Notes: generated by a model not told the origin, from the letters alone. Numbered from the stretch's first letter, positions 41,815 through 50,427 are shown. The stretch: DNA of 64,000 bases from Dyella_B nitratireducens (GCF_049532905.1 NZ_CP064032.1:2542001-2606000); one strand, 5' to 3'. Numbers and translations: made by a program.

Positions 41815-43764
41815 CTACAGCTCGCGCACCACCCGAAACCCCACGCGCCCGCTGCGAATACTCGCATCCGCCCCCTGCCGATACGCCGAATTCGCCTGCT
41901 CCGGCGAGCTGCCCCACGAACCGCCGCGTATCACACGCACCGAGCAACCCGGATTGATCCAGGCACTGCCATCCACCGGCGCACGCACATAGTTGTCGTG
42001 CCAGCAATCGGAGATCCATTCCGATACGTTGCCGTCCATGTCATAGAGACCGAACGCATTCGGAGCGAAGCTCATGACCGATGCTGGCCCCCAGTGACCA
42101 TCACCATAGTTGTCGAAGGCATGGCTCCAGCGTCGTCCGCTAGGCGAACGGTCGAGCGAACCCGTGAGGTTTTCCACCTTGCTTTTCGGTGCGCCACTGC
42201 CCCACCAATAGCGCGAGGTGCTGCCGGCGCGCAGCGCGTATTCGAATTCCGCTTCGCTGGGTAACCGATATTTTTTGCCCGTGCGCTGGTTCAGCCACTG
42301 CACGTAGGCGTGCGCATCGTTCCAGGAAATGTTGACCACCGGCAGATTGTCCGCAGCGGGATGGCCTGCGTAATCATCTTCCCAGGTGGCATTGGAAACA
42401 TCACGCATCACACCGGTGCGTTCGTCGTACACACTGGCGCCGCCCTGCGTAACGGAATCCGGCTTATAACCACTGGCGCGCACGAACTCCCGGAATTGCC
42501 GCACGGTGACGTCCGTTTGCGCGATCGCGAAACCCTTGTCGATGGTGACCTCATGCTGCGGCGTTTCCGCATCGGTGCGTCCGGATTCCTCATCCGGCGC
42601 ACCCATCATGAACTTGCCGGTCGGCACCACCACCATGGTGGGCGACTGGCCATTCATGTCCACATAGCGATCACTGAACACCTGCCCCGGTTTGAAGCTG
42701 GCATAGAGCCGCGCATTGGTCAGGCGCTCCTCGAATTCATCAAGACCGGCCAGCTGCGGGCTGATCGACTGCGCCTGCCCAGCCAGTTGCTTGGCAAGAT
42801 CGATGTTGCCGGCATCCAATGCCGAGCGCGCCTGGGCCAGCACGTTGGCGGCACGCTGCTGGCGGATGTTGTCGATCTGGTTGCGCACGTCATGCAACTG
42901 CGGCGAATCAGGCTGGATCGGCGTGGCCTCGGTCATCGATTGTTCCGCGCCGGCAAAGTCGTTTTGCGCCACCGCCGCCAAGGCGCGATCGAGCACCACG
43001 CGCTGCACCTGCAGAATGCCCTGTGCCGCTACGGCATTCTGCGGATCGAGCTTCTGCACCTGGCGATACACGTCCAACGCATTGCTGCTAGCAGGTTTGT
43101 CCGCCTTACCCTGCTGCAACATCGATGCTGCCTGCGCCAGCATGGGGCGCACTTGCAGCAGCGTCTTCATGCTTGCTTCGAGCGGTGCGACGTCGTTGGC
43201 GGTATTGGGCAAAGCCTTGAGGTTATCCAACAGCGTGCCCGCTGACTCGGAGTCACCAACGGCGATGTCCTGCGTAATTTGCGCAATCAGGTGCGTGCGT
43301 ACTTGATCCAGACCCTGCACGGCGGCGCGACTGTCCGACTTGAGCTTGAGCGCCGCCAAGTACAAGGCGGCGGCACTGTTCTTGTCGCCGGCCATGTGTC
43401 CCGCCTCGAATGCCTTATCCGCCTGCGCCACCAAGGCCTTTACCTCGGGCGGATCCGCCGTGGTCTGCTCCGGCAACGGCGCCGGCTTGCGTGCCAGGCG
43501 CGCGGCAATCACTGCGGTGGGTGCCAGCGTCAACGGCGGACCGGCGTTGATTTCTTCCTGCTCAGAAGGTGCTACAGGGGCTGCATGAGCAGGCGTCGAC
43601 GGCGCCGCACGGCCTACGCCGGGTGCGCTGGGGTTGGCCACTTCTTCCGGGCTCACATGAAAAAGCTCGGGAAAAAAGTGATACGTCAGTCCAAACGCCA
43701 GCACAAGCACACCGAGCGCCCCACCGAATGCGCGTTGACGTTGTACGGTTTCCTTACTCGGCAT
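41815..43764 (-). CDS. Membrane-anchored TPR-like protein with SUMF1/formylglycine-enzyme-like domain
   Basis: The 649-residue protein has an N-terminal membrane segment (FGGALGVLVLAFGLTYHFF, residues 12-30) and a Pro/Ala-rich linker. A helical repeat region (about residues 110-370, TPR-like) is followed by a C-type-lectin-like SUMF1 domain: MVVVPTGKFMMGAPDEES, VNISWNDAHAYVQWLNQRTG, YRLPSEAEFEYALRAG, GNVSEWISDCW, VIRGGSW. The Cys pair of true formylglycine generators is not evident, so it is more likely a structural or binding domain in the periplasm. It is a single gene, divergent from rnd. Confidence 0.8.
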   Translation of the reverse strand: MPSKETVQRQRAFGGALGVLVLAFGLTYHFFPELFHVSPEEVANPSAPGVGRAAPSTPAHAAPVAPSEQEEINAGPPLTLAPTAVIAARLARKPAPLPEQTTADPPEVKALVAQADKAFEAGHMAGDKNSAAALYLAALKLKSDSRAAVQGLDQVRTHLIAQITQDIAVGDSESAGTLLDNLKALPNTANDVAPLEASMKTLLQVRPMLAQAASMLQQGKADKPASSNALDVYRQVQKLDPQNAVAAQGILQVQRVVLDRALAAVAQNDFAGAEQSMTEATPIQPDSPQLHDVRNQIDNIRQQRAANVLAQARSALDAGNIDLAKQLAGQAQSISPQLAGLDEFEERLTNARLYASFKPGQVFSDRYVDMNGQSPTMVVVPTGKFMMGAPDEESGRTDAETPQHEVTIDKGFAIAQTDVTVRQFREFVRASGYKPDSVTQGGASVYDERTGVMRDVSNATWEDDYAGHPAADNLPVVNISWNDAHAYVQWLNQRTGKKYRLPSEAEFEYALRAGSTSRYWWGSGAPKSKVENLTGSLDRSPSGRRWSHAFDNYGDGHWGPASVMSFAPNAFGLYDMDGNVSEWISDCWHDNYVRAPVDGSAWINPGCSVRVIRGGSWGSSPEQANSAYRQGADASIRSGRVGFRVVREL

Positions 43765-43871
43765 GGTGGGCGTTCCGGGGCTGGCCTGCTATGGTTCGCT
43801 GCTTACCATATGGCACCACTGATGACGGGGCAATCGCGAGTCGCCTGTTCCGTGATCTCGAAGGAACGCAC

Positions 43872-44987
43872 ATGCCCCTGCTCTCACCGCCGCCCCAGGC
43901 GGACTGGATCGACCAGCGCAATGAACTTGAACAGTGGCTGGCCGAGCTATCGCCCGCTGCCGTGCTTGGTCTCGACACCGAGTTCATGCGCCGCAATACC
44001 TTCTATCCGCAGCTTGCCTTGCTACAGCTCGGCGTGAATGGGCGCTACGCACTGGTCGATCCGCTCGCCTTTGACATTGGCAGTGCCTTGCAAGTGCTCA
44101 ACAACGCCAATGTGATCACTCTGATGCACAGCGCCAGTGAAGATCTGGAAACGCTGTCGCCCTGGCTGCCGGAGGGCCCGCGCGTGCTGTTCGACACGCA
44201 GATTGCCGCAGCCTTCGTCGGCATGGGGCTGGGGCTGAGTTATCGCGCACTGGTCGCGGAACTGGCTGGTGCGGAACTGGACAAAGGCGAGACGCGCTCC
44301 GACTGGCTGCAACGCCCGCTCACCGCGTCGCAACGTGACTACGCCACGCTGGACGTGGTCTACCTCGAAGCGGTCTATCACCCACTCGCCGAACGCCTGG
44401 CGCAACGCGATCGCACTGCCTGGCATACCGAAGATTGCGAACGGCTCAAGCGCAAAAGCTGTTCGCGCGAAGGCGACCTGCAGCCGCAGCTCGCCTATCG
44501 CGGTGCAGCCGAAGCGCCGCGCGAACAGCAGGCTCTCCTGCGGCGCATCCTGCTATGGCGCGACGCCACCGCCCGGCATCTGGACAAGCCACGCCCATGG
44601 CTGCTGGAGGACGCGCTGGCCATCAACATCGCTCAACAGCCACCCAGAAATCTGGAAGAACTGGACCGGCGCTGTTCCGGCCAGCGTGCGCTGCGCTCCC
44701 AGCAACGCGCCGAGTTGTTCGAACTACTGCAGCCTCCCGTCAGCGCCGAAGAAATCGCCAGCACCAACCCCATCCCGCCGTTCCCGCAAGGCAAGGCCAA
44801 GCAGGCCCTGGTCGGCATGAAGCAATGCGTGGACACCCTGGCTACCGAGCTCGACCTGCCCGCCGGCCTGCTCTGCTCACGCCGTGTATTGGAGGAGTTC
44901 GTGGTCACCACCCAATGGCCGGAACCCCTGGAAGGCTGGCGCCGCGGTCTGCTCCACGACCGCCTTACAAGCCTGCTGCCCGGCTAG
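43872..44987 (+). CDS. rnd: Ribonuclease D
   Basis: The 371-residue DEDDy exonuclease takes part in tRNA 3' maturation. It has LGLDTEFMRRNTFYPQL (Asp-Glu), MHSASEDLETL (Asp) and QRDYATLDVVYL (Tyr and Asp), then two HRDC-like helical domains. AAGGAACG lies just before ATG 43872; the frame further upstream overlaps the divergent SUMF1 gene and is rejected. tRNA-Ala follows 52 bases after the stop. Confidence 0.94.
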   Translation: MPLLSPPPQADWIDQRNELEQWLAELSPAAVLGLDTEFMRRNTFYPQLALLQLGVNGRYALVDPLAFDIGSALQVLNNANVITLMHSASEDLETLSPWLPEGPRVLFDTQIAAAFVGMGLGLSYRALVAELAGAELDKGETRSDWLQRPLTASQRDYATLDVVYLEAVYHPLAERLAQRDRTAWHTEDCERLKRKSCSREGDLQPQLAYRGAAEAPREQQALLRRILLWRDATARHLDKPRPWLLEDALAINIAQQPPRNLEELDRRCSGQRALRSQQRAELFELLQPPVSAEEIASTNPIPPFPQGKAKQALVGMKQCVDTLATELDLPAGLLCSRRVLEEFVVTTQWPEPLEGWRRGLLHDRLTSLLPG

Positions 44988-44997
44988 CCCCAAGGGC

Positions 44998-45026
44998 TTG
45001 GCGCTACCCCGCCCCACTGCTACCAT
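44998..45026 (+). promoter_or_regulatory. Promoter of tRNA-Ala
   Basis: TTGGCG (44998-45003), 17 bases, TACCAT (45021-45026), with the tRNA starting 14 bases later. Confidence 0.5.
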
Positions 45027-45039
45027 GCGCAGCTCGCGT

Positions 45040-45115
45040 GGGGCGGTAGCTCAGCTGGGAGAGCGCTGCGTTCGCAATGCAGAGGTCGGGAGTTCGATCC
45101 TCCTCCGCTCCACCA
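45040..45115 (+). tRNA. tRNA-Ala(CGC)
   Basis: The 76-nt tRNA has acceptor stem GGGGCGG/CCGCTCC (one G-T pair), D-arm GTAGCTCAGCTGGGAGAGC, anticodon stem CTGCG/TGCAG with loop TTCGCAA (anticodon CGC, reading GCG), and T-arm TCGGGAGTTCGATCCTCCT. CCA is encoded. It stands at the point where the sequence turns AT-richer, a common integration site, although no repeated 3' end was seen downstream. Confidence 0.95.
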
Positions 45116-45133
45116 ACAAATCCAGCTATAAAC

Positions 45134-45163
45134 AAGGGGTTAGATGATGTCTAACCCCTTTTT
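45134..45163 (+). terminator. Terminator of tRNA-Ala
   Basis: Perfect 11-bp stem AAGGGGTTAGA/TCTAACCCCTT with a TGATG loop and a run of five T. Confidence 0.88.
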
Positions 45164-45409
45164 CTTTGCATGAATAAACGCTGAAATACATGCAAAAACA
45201 CCCCCTTTGGTCCCACGTGGTCCCAAGGAATTGGTGCTCTTTCTGCAAGCCATGCCTACTCGTATGCTCAATGCATGAGCATCAATCTGCCCATCCTCCA
45301 GCAACGCTACCCAGATCGTTCTGCCATCACTCCCAAGGAAGTTGCTCAGGAGTTGCGAGGCAAGCGACGTCCCCCCGCCTTGAGTAGCGGGATGCTTTGG
45401 AGCCCGTTG

Positions 45410-46198
45410 TCACTTTAACTGCTTTGCGTAGTCCGCGGGCGTCAGCCCGCCCAGCGCCTTCTTAGGTCTTTCTTCGTTGTATTCCCGGCGCCATGTTTCG
45501 ATCTCAGTGCGTGCATGAAGCAAGCTGGGAAACCAGTGTTCGTTGAGGCATTCGTCACGGAAGCGGCCATTGAACGATTCAATGTAGGCGTTCTGATTTG
45601 GCTTGCCGGGTTCGATCAAACGAAGCTGCAAGCTGCGCTCATGTGCCCAGGCGACCATGGCCTTCCCGCAGAATTCTTTGCCGTTGTCACTGCGAATCAC
45701 CTTCGGTAAGCCATGCGTGAGTGCAAGACGGTCAAGCACGCGCGTCACACCGATGCCGGAAATCGCACGCTCGACCTCAATGACCACCGCCTCGTGAGTG
45801 GCATCATCGATGACCGTCAGACACTTGATGACACGCCCATCGGCCGTGCGATCAAATACGAAGTCCATCGACCAGACCTCGTTGGGCGCCGTGGGGCGAA
45901 ACAGCGGTTGCCGCTCCCCCATCGGGACCTTCTTTCGCTTGCGCCGACGTACCTGCAACCTTTCCTGCTGATACAACCGCTCCACGCGCTTGTAGTTCAC
46001 CAGCTCACCTTCCTGTCGAAGTTTCAGGTGAATCATCCCCACGCCATAGCGCTTGTGTCGTTGCGCCAAAGCCACGATCCGCTGCCGCAACGCCACGTTG
46101 CGGTCCGGCTGTGCCTGGTAGCGATACGCGCTGGCGCTCATGCCCACAATGGCCAACGACCGTCGCTCGCTCAGTCCTTTGTCGATCATCTGGCGCAC
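45410..46198 (-). CDS. IS3-family transposase OrfB (DDE integrase)
   Basis: The 262-residue catalytic part has an HTH_21 segment (RYGVGMIHLKLRQEG) and the rve core with WSMDFVFDRT (first Asp), VIRSDNGKEFCGKAM (second Asp) and NAYIESFNGRFRDECLN (Glu), ending GLTPADYAK. It normally acts as an OrfAB fusion; the frame is open upstream to the slippery site. The ATG at 46198 may be used only for OrfB alone. Confidence 0.92.
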   Translation of the reverse strand: MRQMIDKGLSERRSLAIVGMSASAYRYQAQPDRNVALRQRIVALAQRHKRYGVGMIHLKLRQEGELVNYKRVERLYQQERLQVRRRKRKKVPMGERQPLFRPTAPNEVWSMDFVFDRTADGRVIKCLTVIDDATHEAVVIEVERAISGIGVTRVLDRLALTHGLPKVIRSDNGKEFCGKAMVAWAHERSLQLRLIEPGKPNQNAYIESFNGRFRDECLNEHWFPSLLHARTEIETWRREYNEERPKKALGGLTPADYAKQLK

Positions 46199-46221
46199 CC
46201 ACTCACGCCGGGCCGGTGCGC

Positions 46222-46491
46222 CTACGGCTTTTTTCGTAGCACGTCTCGGATAACCTCGTTCTCAAGCATCTGCTCGGCCAATAGCTTCTTCAGCCGTGTG
46301 TTCTCCATCTCCAGCTCTTTCAGGCGCTTGGCATCCGGCACGCTCATCCCGCCGAACTTGCTGCGCCACAGGTAGTACGAAGCCTCGCTGAAGCCGTGCT
46401 TGCGGCACAGCTCCTTGATCGGCATGCCGGCGTCCGCCTCACGCAGGAAGCCGATGATCTGTTCCTCGGTAAAACGCTTCTTCACGTCCAA
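46222..46491 (-). CDS. IS3-family transposase OrfA
   Basis: The 89-residue protein has an HTH_Tnp_1 domain (KKRFTEEQIIGFLREADAGM...ELCRKHGFSEASYYLWRSKF) and a leucine-zipper-like tail (LKELEMENTRLKKLLAEQML). It binds the IS ends. The last codons contain the A6G slippery run leading into OrfB. Confidence 0.92.
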   Translation of the reverse strand: MDVKKRFTEEQIIGFLREADAGMPIKELCRKHGFSEASYYLWRSKFGGMSVPDAKRLKELEMENTRLKKLLAEQMLENEVIRDVLRKKP

Positions 46492-46980
46492 TCTCCTTCC
46501 GTTGCGGGATTGGACTCCAAATCCTTGCGCTACTCAAAACCGGGGGGACGTCGCAAGAACAGCCGTGGTGTAGCGAACGGCATTCGGGAAAAGATGCGCG
46601 ATGGAAAGCTTCCAGCTTTCAAGCTGGGCGATGGAGAAGACGCGTGGTACATGCCTCTCACTGCGCTGGCTGAGATTCTCGATAAAGCACACGAACTCCC
46701 CAAGGTCGGGGCGTCAGACCCCATCGACGCTGCATTGAAAGCGCCACTACGGGGTGGGAAGCGTCACCGCCCACTTATCAATCCGAACATTCGTAGTTGG
46801 CTAGTAATCTGGAAAGACATTTTCAGCCTGCTCGAATGGGCTGAAGAAGTGGACTTAGTAAGCTCAGACATCATCAAGGTTGATGAGTTTGAATTCTTCT
46901 TCGAAACTCAGGAAGACCGCTCTTCTTTGGATTCCACTCTTCCGCAAGCAATGAAGATGAAGCCATTCGAGCCTCTTTGA

Positions 46981-47281
46981 AGAGGTCGTCTCTTTTCGTT
47001 GACGGGTTGCTTCCCCGCTTGTTTAACCCTTCGCTCAACAGCTCTACTAACCGAAGGCCCCTTGACAACTTTGCACACTGAGTTATGCATAGAGCACTTT
47101 AGCTATTCATCTCTCCTAATTGTGCTCAAAGAACTTCAGTCACACTTCAATCAGCTTGAACTTTAAGTTGCACCAATCCATTCTGATAAACATCCTAACT
47201 ATCGCTGGCAATTGCGCCCTTTAAATAGCGACAAGCATTACTTACTCATCTTTCAACGCCTCAAATTACCTTTGACGAAGA
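46981..47281. other. AT-rich intergenic stretch
   Basis: About 300 bases between the interrupted gene and the 3' end of the beta-barrel gene, which are convergent. I see no gene, tRNA or clear terminator; composition is clearly lower in GC than the core. Confidence 0.4.
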
Positions 47282-48610
47282 TCAATACTTCGCGCCAAGC
47301 GCCAGGCTCCAACCTCGCTCAGGCTCTCCAGTGTCCTCGCGACGACCACTTGAGTACGTCAAATCAAGCGTGAAGTCCTTCTTACTGTCTAAGCCAAAAG
47401 AGAATGTCGATTTGAAGTAATGGATATCACGCGGTATTCCATGAAAACCGTATAGAAGCGTGTCCGTCACTAGCCAGTCAAGAGAATGTTGCCAATTTGG
47501 AAGGGCCGATATCTCAAAACCAAAACGACTCCCGAATCTCAAGTAGTTATTGAGCGTTCCTGGCTTTGCGTCCCCGAAACTCGTGTAATGTCCATCATCC
47601 AGACGTAGATCAAAAACGCTGCTTATCGTTAACTGGCTTTCATCATCATTGAGACGTGCATTGAGAAACTTCGCCCTATACGGCACAAAGCTCCCGTTAA
47701 GGCTCGCAATATGACTGCCATTGACCTTGTTCCACAGATAGTCTGGTCGTAAGGTCAACGCATAGGCTGTGCTCGGACTTCCAGATGAAGCCTCCTCAGG
47801 CCACCACTCATACAACAAGGTTGCCCCAGCGTCTCGAGTGTTCGCTGTATAAGTTGTCCCTTTCTTGGAGATATCGGTGGAATTGTCGTTGATTCCAACA
47901 TAGGGAACCAACTGCCAGATGTTGCTGACATGACCGCCCTCTTGGCCCTGACCGGTGCCATTCAATGTAAATGCGTATCCAACCGCACCAACAAATTTCC
48001 TAGTGTTCTTACCTTGGACCTTATCATCCGAAAGTCCAGCCTGAAATTTATCGAGGCTCGAATACTCAGCCGTCGATGATTTACGCGCATAAATCTGATC
48101 CCCTCCGCCACGGACCCGCCACGAACTATCGCCACCTGTGGCATGGTCTGGCTTCGCCGAAGGAGAATCTTGTACTACCGTCCCACCCGTGCACGCAATG
48201 ACAGCCTTGGGATTGAGAAAAAATTCTTCAGCGGTCTTTGCTTGTCCATCGGAGTGAAAACCAGGCATCTGATTTTTCAGAAGGTTGTTCATATCGATAA
48301 ACGCGCTAACCATCGCAGCTTGGTCGTTTTCACCACATCCATCTTTATCTTGCTTGTTGAACTTCGGACAAATAGGCCCTTGTGCGATGACTTGTTGCTC
48401 TGGTGACAATACTTTCAACTCTGGCAATGCATGAGTCCGTTGATAAGACTCCGCTCTCCACGAGAACTTATAAGAATCCATCAGATATTCAGAAAGCAAT
48501 TGACGATCCACCTGACCGTCCTTGCAAACCTCAGATGCTGGCACTGAAGCCCTCGACGTTGATGCGACCAGAAGAACTATTGTCATCCCAGCACACGCCG
48601 CCGCGCGCAT
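47282..48610 (-). CDS. Putative outer-membrane beta-barrel protein, unknown family
   Basis: The 442-residue protein has a signal peptide (AAACAGMTIVLLVASTSRA). The N-terminal 150 residues are mostly helical with several Cys. From about residue 180 there are repeated amphipathic beta segments (FVGAVGYAFTLNG, AYALTLRPDYLW, SSVFDLRLDDG, KDFTLDLTYSSG), ending in LALGAKY. The aromatic last residue and alternating pattern suggest an outer-membrane barrel. Its ATG shares a base with the upstream stop (TAATG), so it is coupled to the 108-residue gene. I do not recognise a family. It lies divergent from the peptide cluster. Confidence 0.6.
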   Translation of the reverse strand: MRAAACAGMTIVLLVASTSRASVPASEVCKDGQVDRQLLSEYLMDSYKFSWRAESYQRTHALPELKVLSPEQQVIAQGPICPKFNKQDKDGCGENDQAAMVSAFIDMNNLLKNQMPGFHSDGQAKTAEEFFLNPKAVIACTGGTVVQDSPSAKPDHATGGDSSWRVRGGGDQIYARKSSTAEYSSLDKFQAGLSDDKVQGKNTRKFVGAVGYAFTLNGTGQGQEGGHVSNIWQLVPYVGINDNSTDISKKGTTYTANTRDAGATLLYEWWPEEASSGSPSTAYALTLRPDYLWNKVNGSHIASLNGSFVPYRAKFLNARLNDDESQLTISSVFDLRLDDGHYTSFGDAKPGTLNNYLRFGSRFGFEISALPNWQHSLDWLVTDTLLYGFHGIPRDIHYFKSTFSFGLDSKKDFTLDLTYSSGRREDTGEPERGWSLALGAKY

Positions 48611-48936
48611 TAGCTACCGCTCCGCAATTGGGTCTGGTTGTTGATTTTTGTAATCAATGACCCGACCGTGAGCTGGACTGCACTATCGCTAAAATCGGTA
48701 TCAAAACTGAAGCTATAGGGCGGTTGATGCCACGCGAGACGGCCGTGGACACCCCCCAAAAATCCAAGCATCAAATCAGATGAATAACCGTAGTCCTTAT
48801 CCATCGTCTTGGATGGGTCTAGTGCGTGACCATCGGCGTGTAGCTGATCACCGACCGCGCATATCACGACCGTAAGTTGGTCACTCCCTGACGTTGCGTC
48901 AAGGGCCACAGATGCACTCTGAGTCTTCTTACCCAT
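48610..48936 (-). CDS. 108-residue protein of unknown function, coupled to the barrel gene
   Basis: The protein begins GKKTQSASVALDATSGSDQL and has no signal peptide. It includes YGYSSDLMLGFLGGVHGRLAWH and a C-terminal beta-like segment FSFDTDFSDSAVQLTVGSLI. GGGGGAG lies before ATG 48936, and the longer frame to 49098 lacks one. The stop overlaps the barrel gene start by one base. No family is recognised; a cytosolic partner or chaperone-like role is only a guess from position. Confidence 0.5.
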   Translation of the reverse strand: MGKKTQSASVALDATSGSDQLTVVICAVGDQLHADGHALDPSKTMDKDYGYSSDLMLGFLGGVHGRLAWHQPPYSFSFDTDFSDSAVQLTVGSLITKINNQTQLRSGS

Positions 48937-49175
48937 GATACTCCCCCTTGTTGCAAAGCCAGGCCAACGTTTGGACGCAGCGCTTCCTAACGGCACAACG
49001 GATAGCGCCGTTGAAATAAAACATGGAGACGTAACTGTCACAAATAGTGACATATATGCCCTAAGGCACGCTGATTCGTGGTGGTCTCGCCACCGCAAGC
49101 CGTTTTTGACTTACCCCCTTTTTATATTCTTCAACAGCCACCCGTTAAACCGGCGTGTAAATCTATTTAAAATCC

Positions 49176-49394
49176 TCAACCAACCTCGGGTGGAAGCGTG
49201 CCTGTAACGGCGATCCACGCAGCTCTTGTGTAGTGCTCCAACTCTGCTTCACTCGTTAGACGCTCCAGCAACAGCTCCATGTCGAACTGATCGCTTGGCG
49301 AGCTGAATGGTCCGCCCTGTCGCTCCATCGCCAGCACCGCAATAGCCAATGCTTTTTTGACCAGGTGCAGATCGCGCATTTCGATGGTTGCCAT
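49176..49394 (-). CDS. 72-residue protein of unknown function
   Basis: The small acidic, mostly helical protein reads MATIEMRDLHLVKKALAIAV, then ERQGGPFSSPSDQFDMELLLERL. GAGGTGA lies six bases before ATG 49394; the longer frame from 49412 has no such site. There is no signal or membrane segment. It is the first reverse-strand gene opposite the peptide precursor, 500 bases away. An immunity or regulatory function is possible but not supported by sequence. Confidence 0.5.
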   Translation of the reverse strand: MATIEMRDLHLVKKALAIAVLAMERQGGPFSSPSDQFDMELLLERLTSEAELEHYTRAAWIAVTGTLPPEVG

Positions 49395-49891
49395 ACTGGT
49401 CACCTCGGTCAATCAGAGGAAGGCTGGAGCAGCATACCTAGAAGATAGGAAGCATGATAGTCACACTGTCAATCATCAATAACGACCGCACTTTTTATGT
49501 TTTTTTGCAGAAATCTTGTGCTCAAGAAACTACAACGTAAACACTGCCCTCATGACAACGTTGTACAAGTGAGTGCATGAGCGCTTTTGAAGCAGATGCA
49601 CACATGCAGGTGTTTTCCTACATCGATGTTCATGCATCAAATTGGTAGGGTTTTATCCGTGCAATCCGTTTGAGTGATTTCGGCATATCATCATGATGAC
49701 GCAATGCGCCGTCCCAAAATGATAGGAATTGCGGCACTCAATGACAGGCTAAGCAAGATTCTGTAAGCAACACACTGCACCCGCAACTTCTTGTTGACGC
49801 CTATTAGCATTTCATACTACAAAACGTCGCCCTCACAGATGACCGTGATGAATGGGCAAAGTGAGTTTTTATCTTCACATGGAGAAATGAA
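49395..49891. other. AT-rich regulatory interval upstream of the peptide precursor
   Basis: About 500 bases with no gene on either strand. It holds a perfect 12-bp palindrome TCATCATGATGA at 49688-49699 and the candidate promoter at 49794. The length and low GC suggest it carries the promoters and regulator sites of both divergent groups. Confidence 0.5.
49794..49823 (+). promoter_or_regulatory. Candidate promoter of the double-glycine peptide gene
   Basis: TTGACG (49794-49799), 18 bases, TACAAA (49818-49823). The start codon lies 69 bases further, leaving a short leader. The -35 matches 5/6 and the -10 matches 4/6. Confidence 0.4.
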
Positions 49892-50227
49892 ATGCGTGAT
49901 TTGACTGTAGAAGAATTGAGCGGTGTGTCTGGCGGTCTTGATATGACCAGCGCGTACGAAACCAATGCATGGTTTGATGGACATCTGTCAGATTTTTTCC
50001 GCAACATCTATGACAGCATCTTTGAGAACAACTCGAGCAGTAACAACAACAATCCCCCGCAGGTCTCTTCTGACACCATGAATTCATTCGTCAAAGCCTG
50101 TATCCAAGCTGGCGGCACTGCCTCCTTGGTCACGGCGTCTGGCCAATCCAGTGGAAATGTCAGGCTCGTTAATGTATCGGGCGGCGTTCAGTTCATGAGA
50201 CTGACCTGCAATATGCCTTCGCACTAA
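49892..50227 (+). CDS. Double-glycine leader peptide precursor (candidate bacteriocin/microcin-like)
   Basis: The 111-residue product begins MRDLTVEELSGVSGG, a classic double-glycine leader with the Leu/Glu/Leu/Val positions read by C39 peptidases. Cleavage after Gly15 gives a 96-residue core. The core has an aromatic-rich acidic part (WFDGHLSDFFRNIYDSIFE), an Asn/Ser linker (SSSNNNNPP) and a Gly/Ser-rich hydrophobic half with two Cys (70 and 106) that could pair. A second LVNVSGG motif occurs at residues 92-98. It is followed by an attenuator-like hairpin and the modification/export genes. The serine-rich tail of siderophore-microcins is absent. Activity is unproved. Confidence 0.82.
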   Translation: MRDLTVEELSGVSGGLDMTSAYETNAWFDGHLSDFFRNIYDSIFENNSSSNNNNPPQVSSDTMNSFVKACIQAGGTASLVTASGQSSGNVRLVNVSGGVQFMRLTCNMPSH

Positions 50228-50380
50228 GTACGTCCGTACTTTAGTTTTTGCAGCTCGCCATTATTGGCGAGCTGCTCATGTAACCCCATGTTTTGATGAA
50301 GCCAAAGCCGATGTAGGAAGCCTGATGTTCATCAGGCCTACTGGCTTGAGTTTCACTCAAGCAAGCCTGTGGCCTGCTTC
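50226..50380 (+). promoter_or_regulatory. Structured RNA region between precursor and SelO-like gene
   Basis: Several stem-loops follow the precursor stop: AAGTACG/CGTACTT (50226-50241, then TTTTT), the 11-bp GCAGCTCGCCA/TGGCGAGCTGC (50250-50275), CCTGATG/CATCAGG (50321-50336) and GCTTGAGT/ACTCAAGC (50344-50362). An outer pairing GAAGC/GCTTC (50317-50321 with 50376-50380) and AGGCC/GGCCT (50334-50338 with 50371-50375) competes with the third stem. This may limit read-through from the abundant precursor message and could act as a switch. Confidence 0.55.
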
Positions 50381-50427
50381 TCACTTGATGTGCTTGGAGC
50401 ACTAGGGCCTGCAATTTAGGGACGATA

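Larger units (their letters stand above)
45371..46547 (-). mobile_element. IS3-family insertion sequence (IS407-like), complete
   Basis: The element is 1177 bp with imperfect terminal inverted repeats starting CCCCCCG and sharing TTGAGTAGCG and TTTGGAG within the first 35 bases. It is flanked by a 4-bp direct repeat ACGT (45367-45370 and 46548-46551), as in the IS407 subgroup. It holds orfA and orfB on the minus strand. An AAAAAAG slippery run at 46218-46224 would allow the -1 frameshift that makes the OrfAB transposase. Both ends and both frames look intact, so it may be active. Confidence 0.9.
45275..46980 (+). pseudogene. Small DNA-binding-like gene interrupted by an IS3-family element
   Basis: The frame from ATG 45275 (SINLPILQQRYPDRSAITP, KEVAQELRGKRR) stops inside the IS at 45371. 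It resumes after the right copy of the 4-base target (46548-46551) as RKNSRGVANGIREKMRDGKL and ends at 46980. Removing the IS and one target copy gives an uninterrupted 174-residue protein. KEVAQEL...RGVANGIREKMRDGKLPAFKLGDG looks like a winged-helix/AlpA- or excisionase-like fold with a recognition-type wing; the C-terminal half is acidic and unrecognised. It may have been an island regulator or excision factor. Confidence 0.75.
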
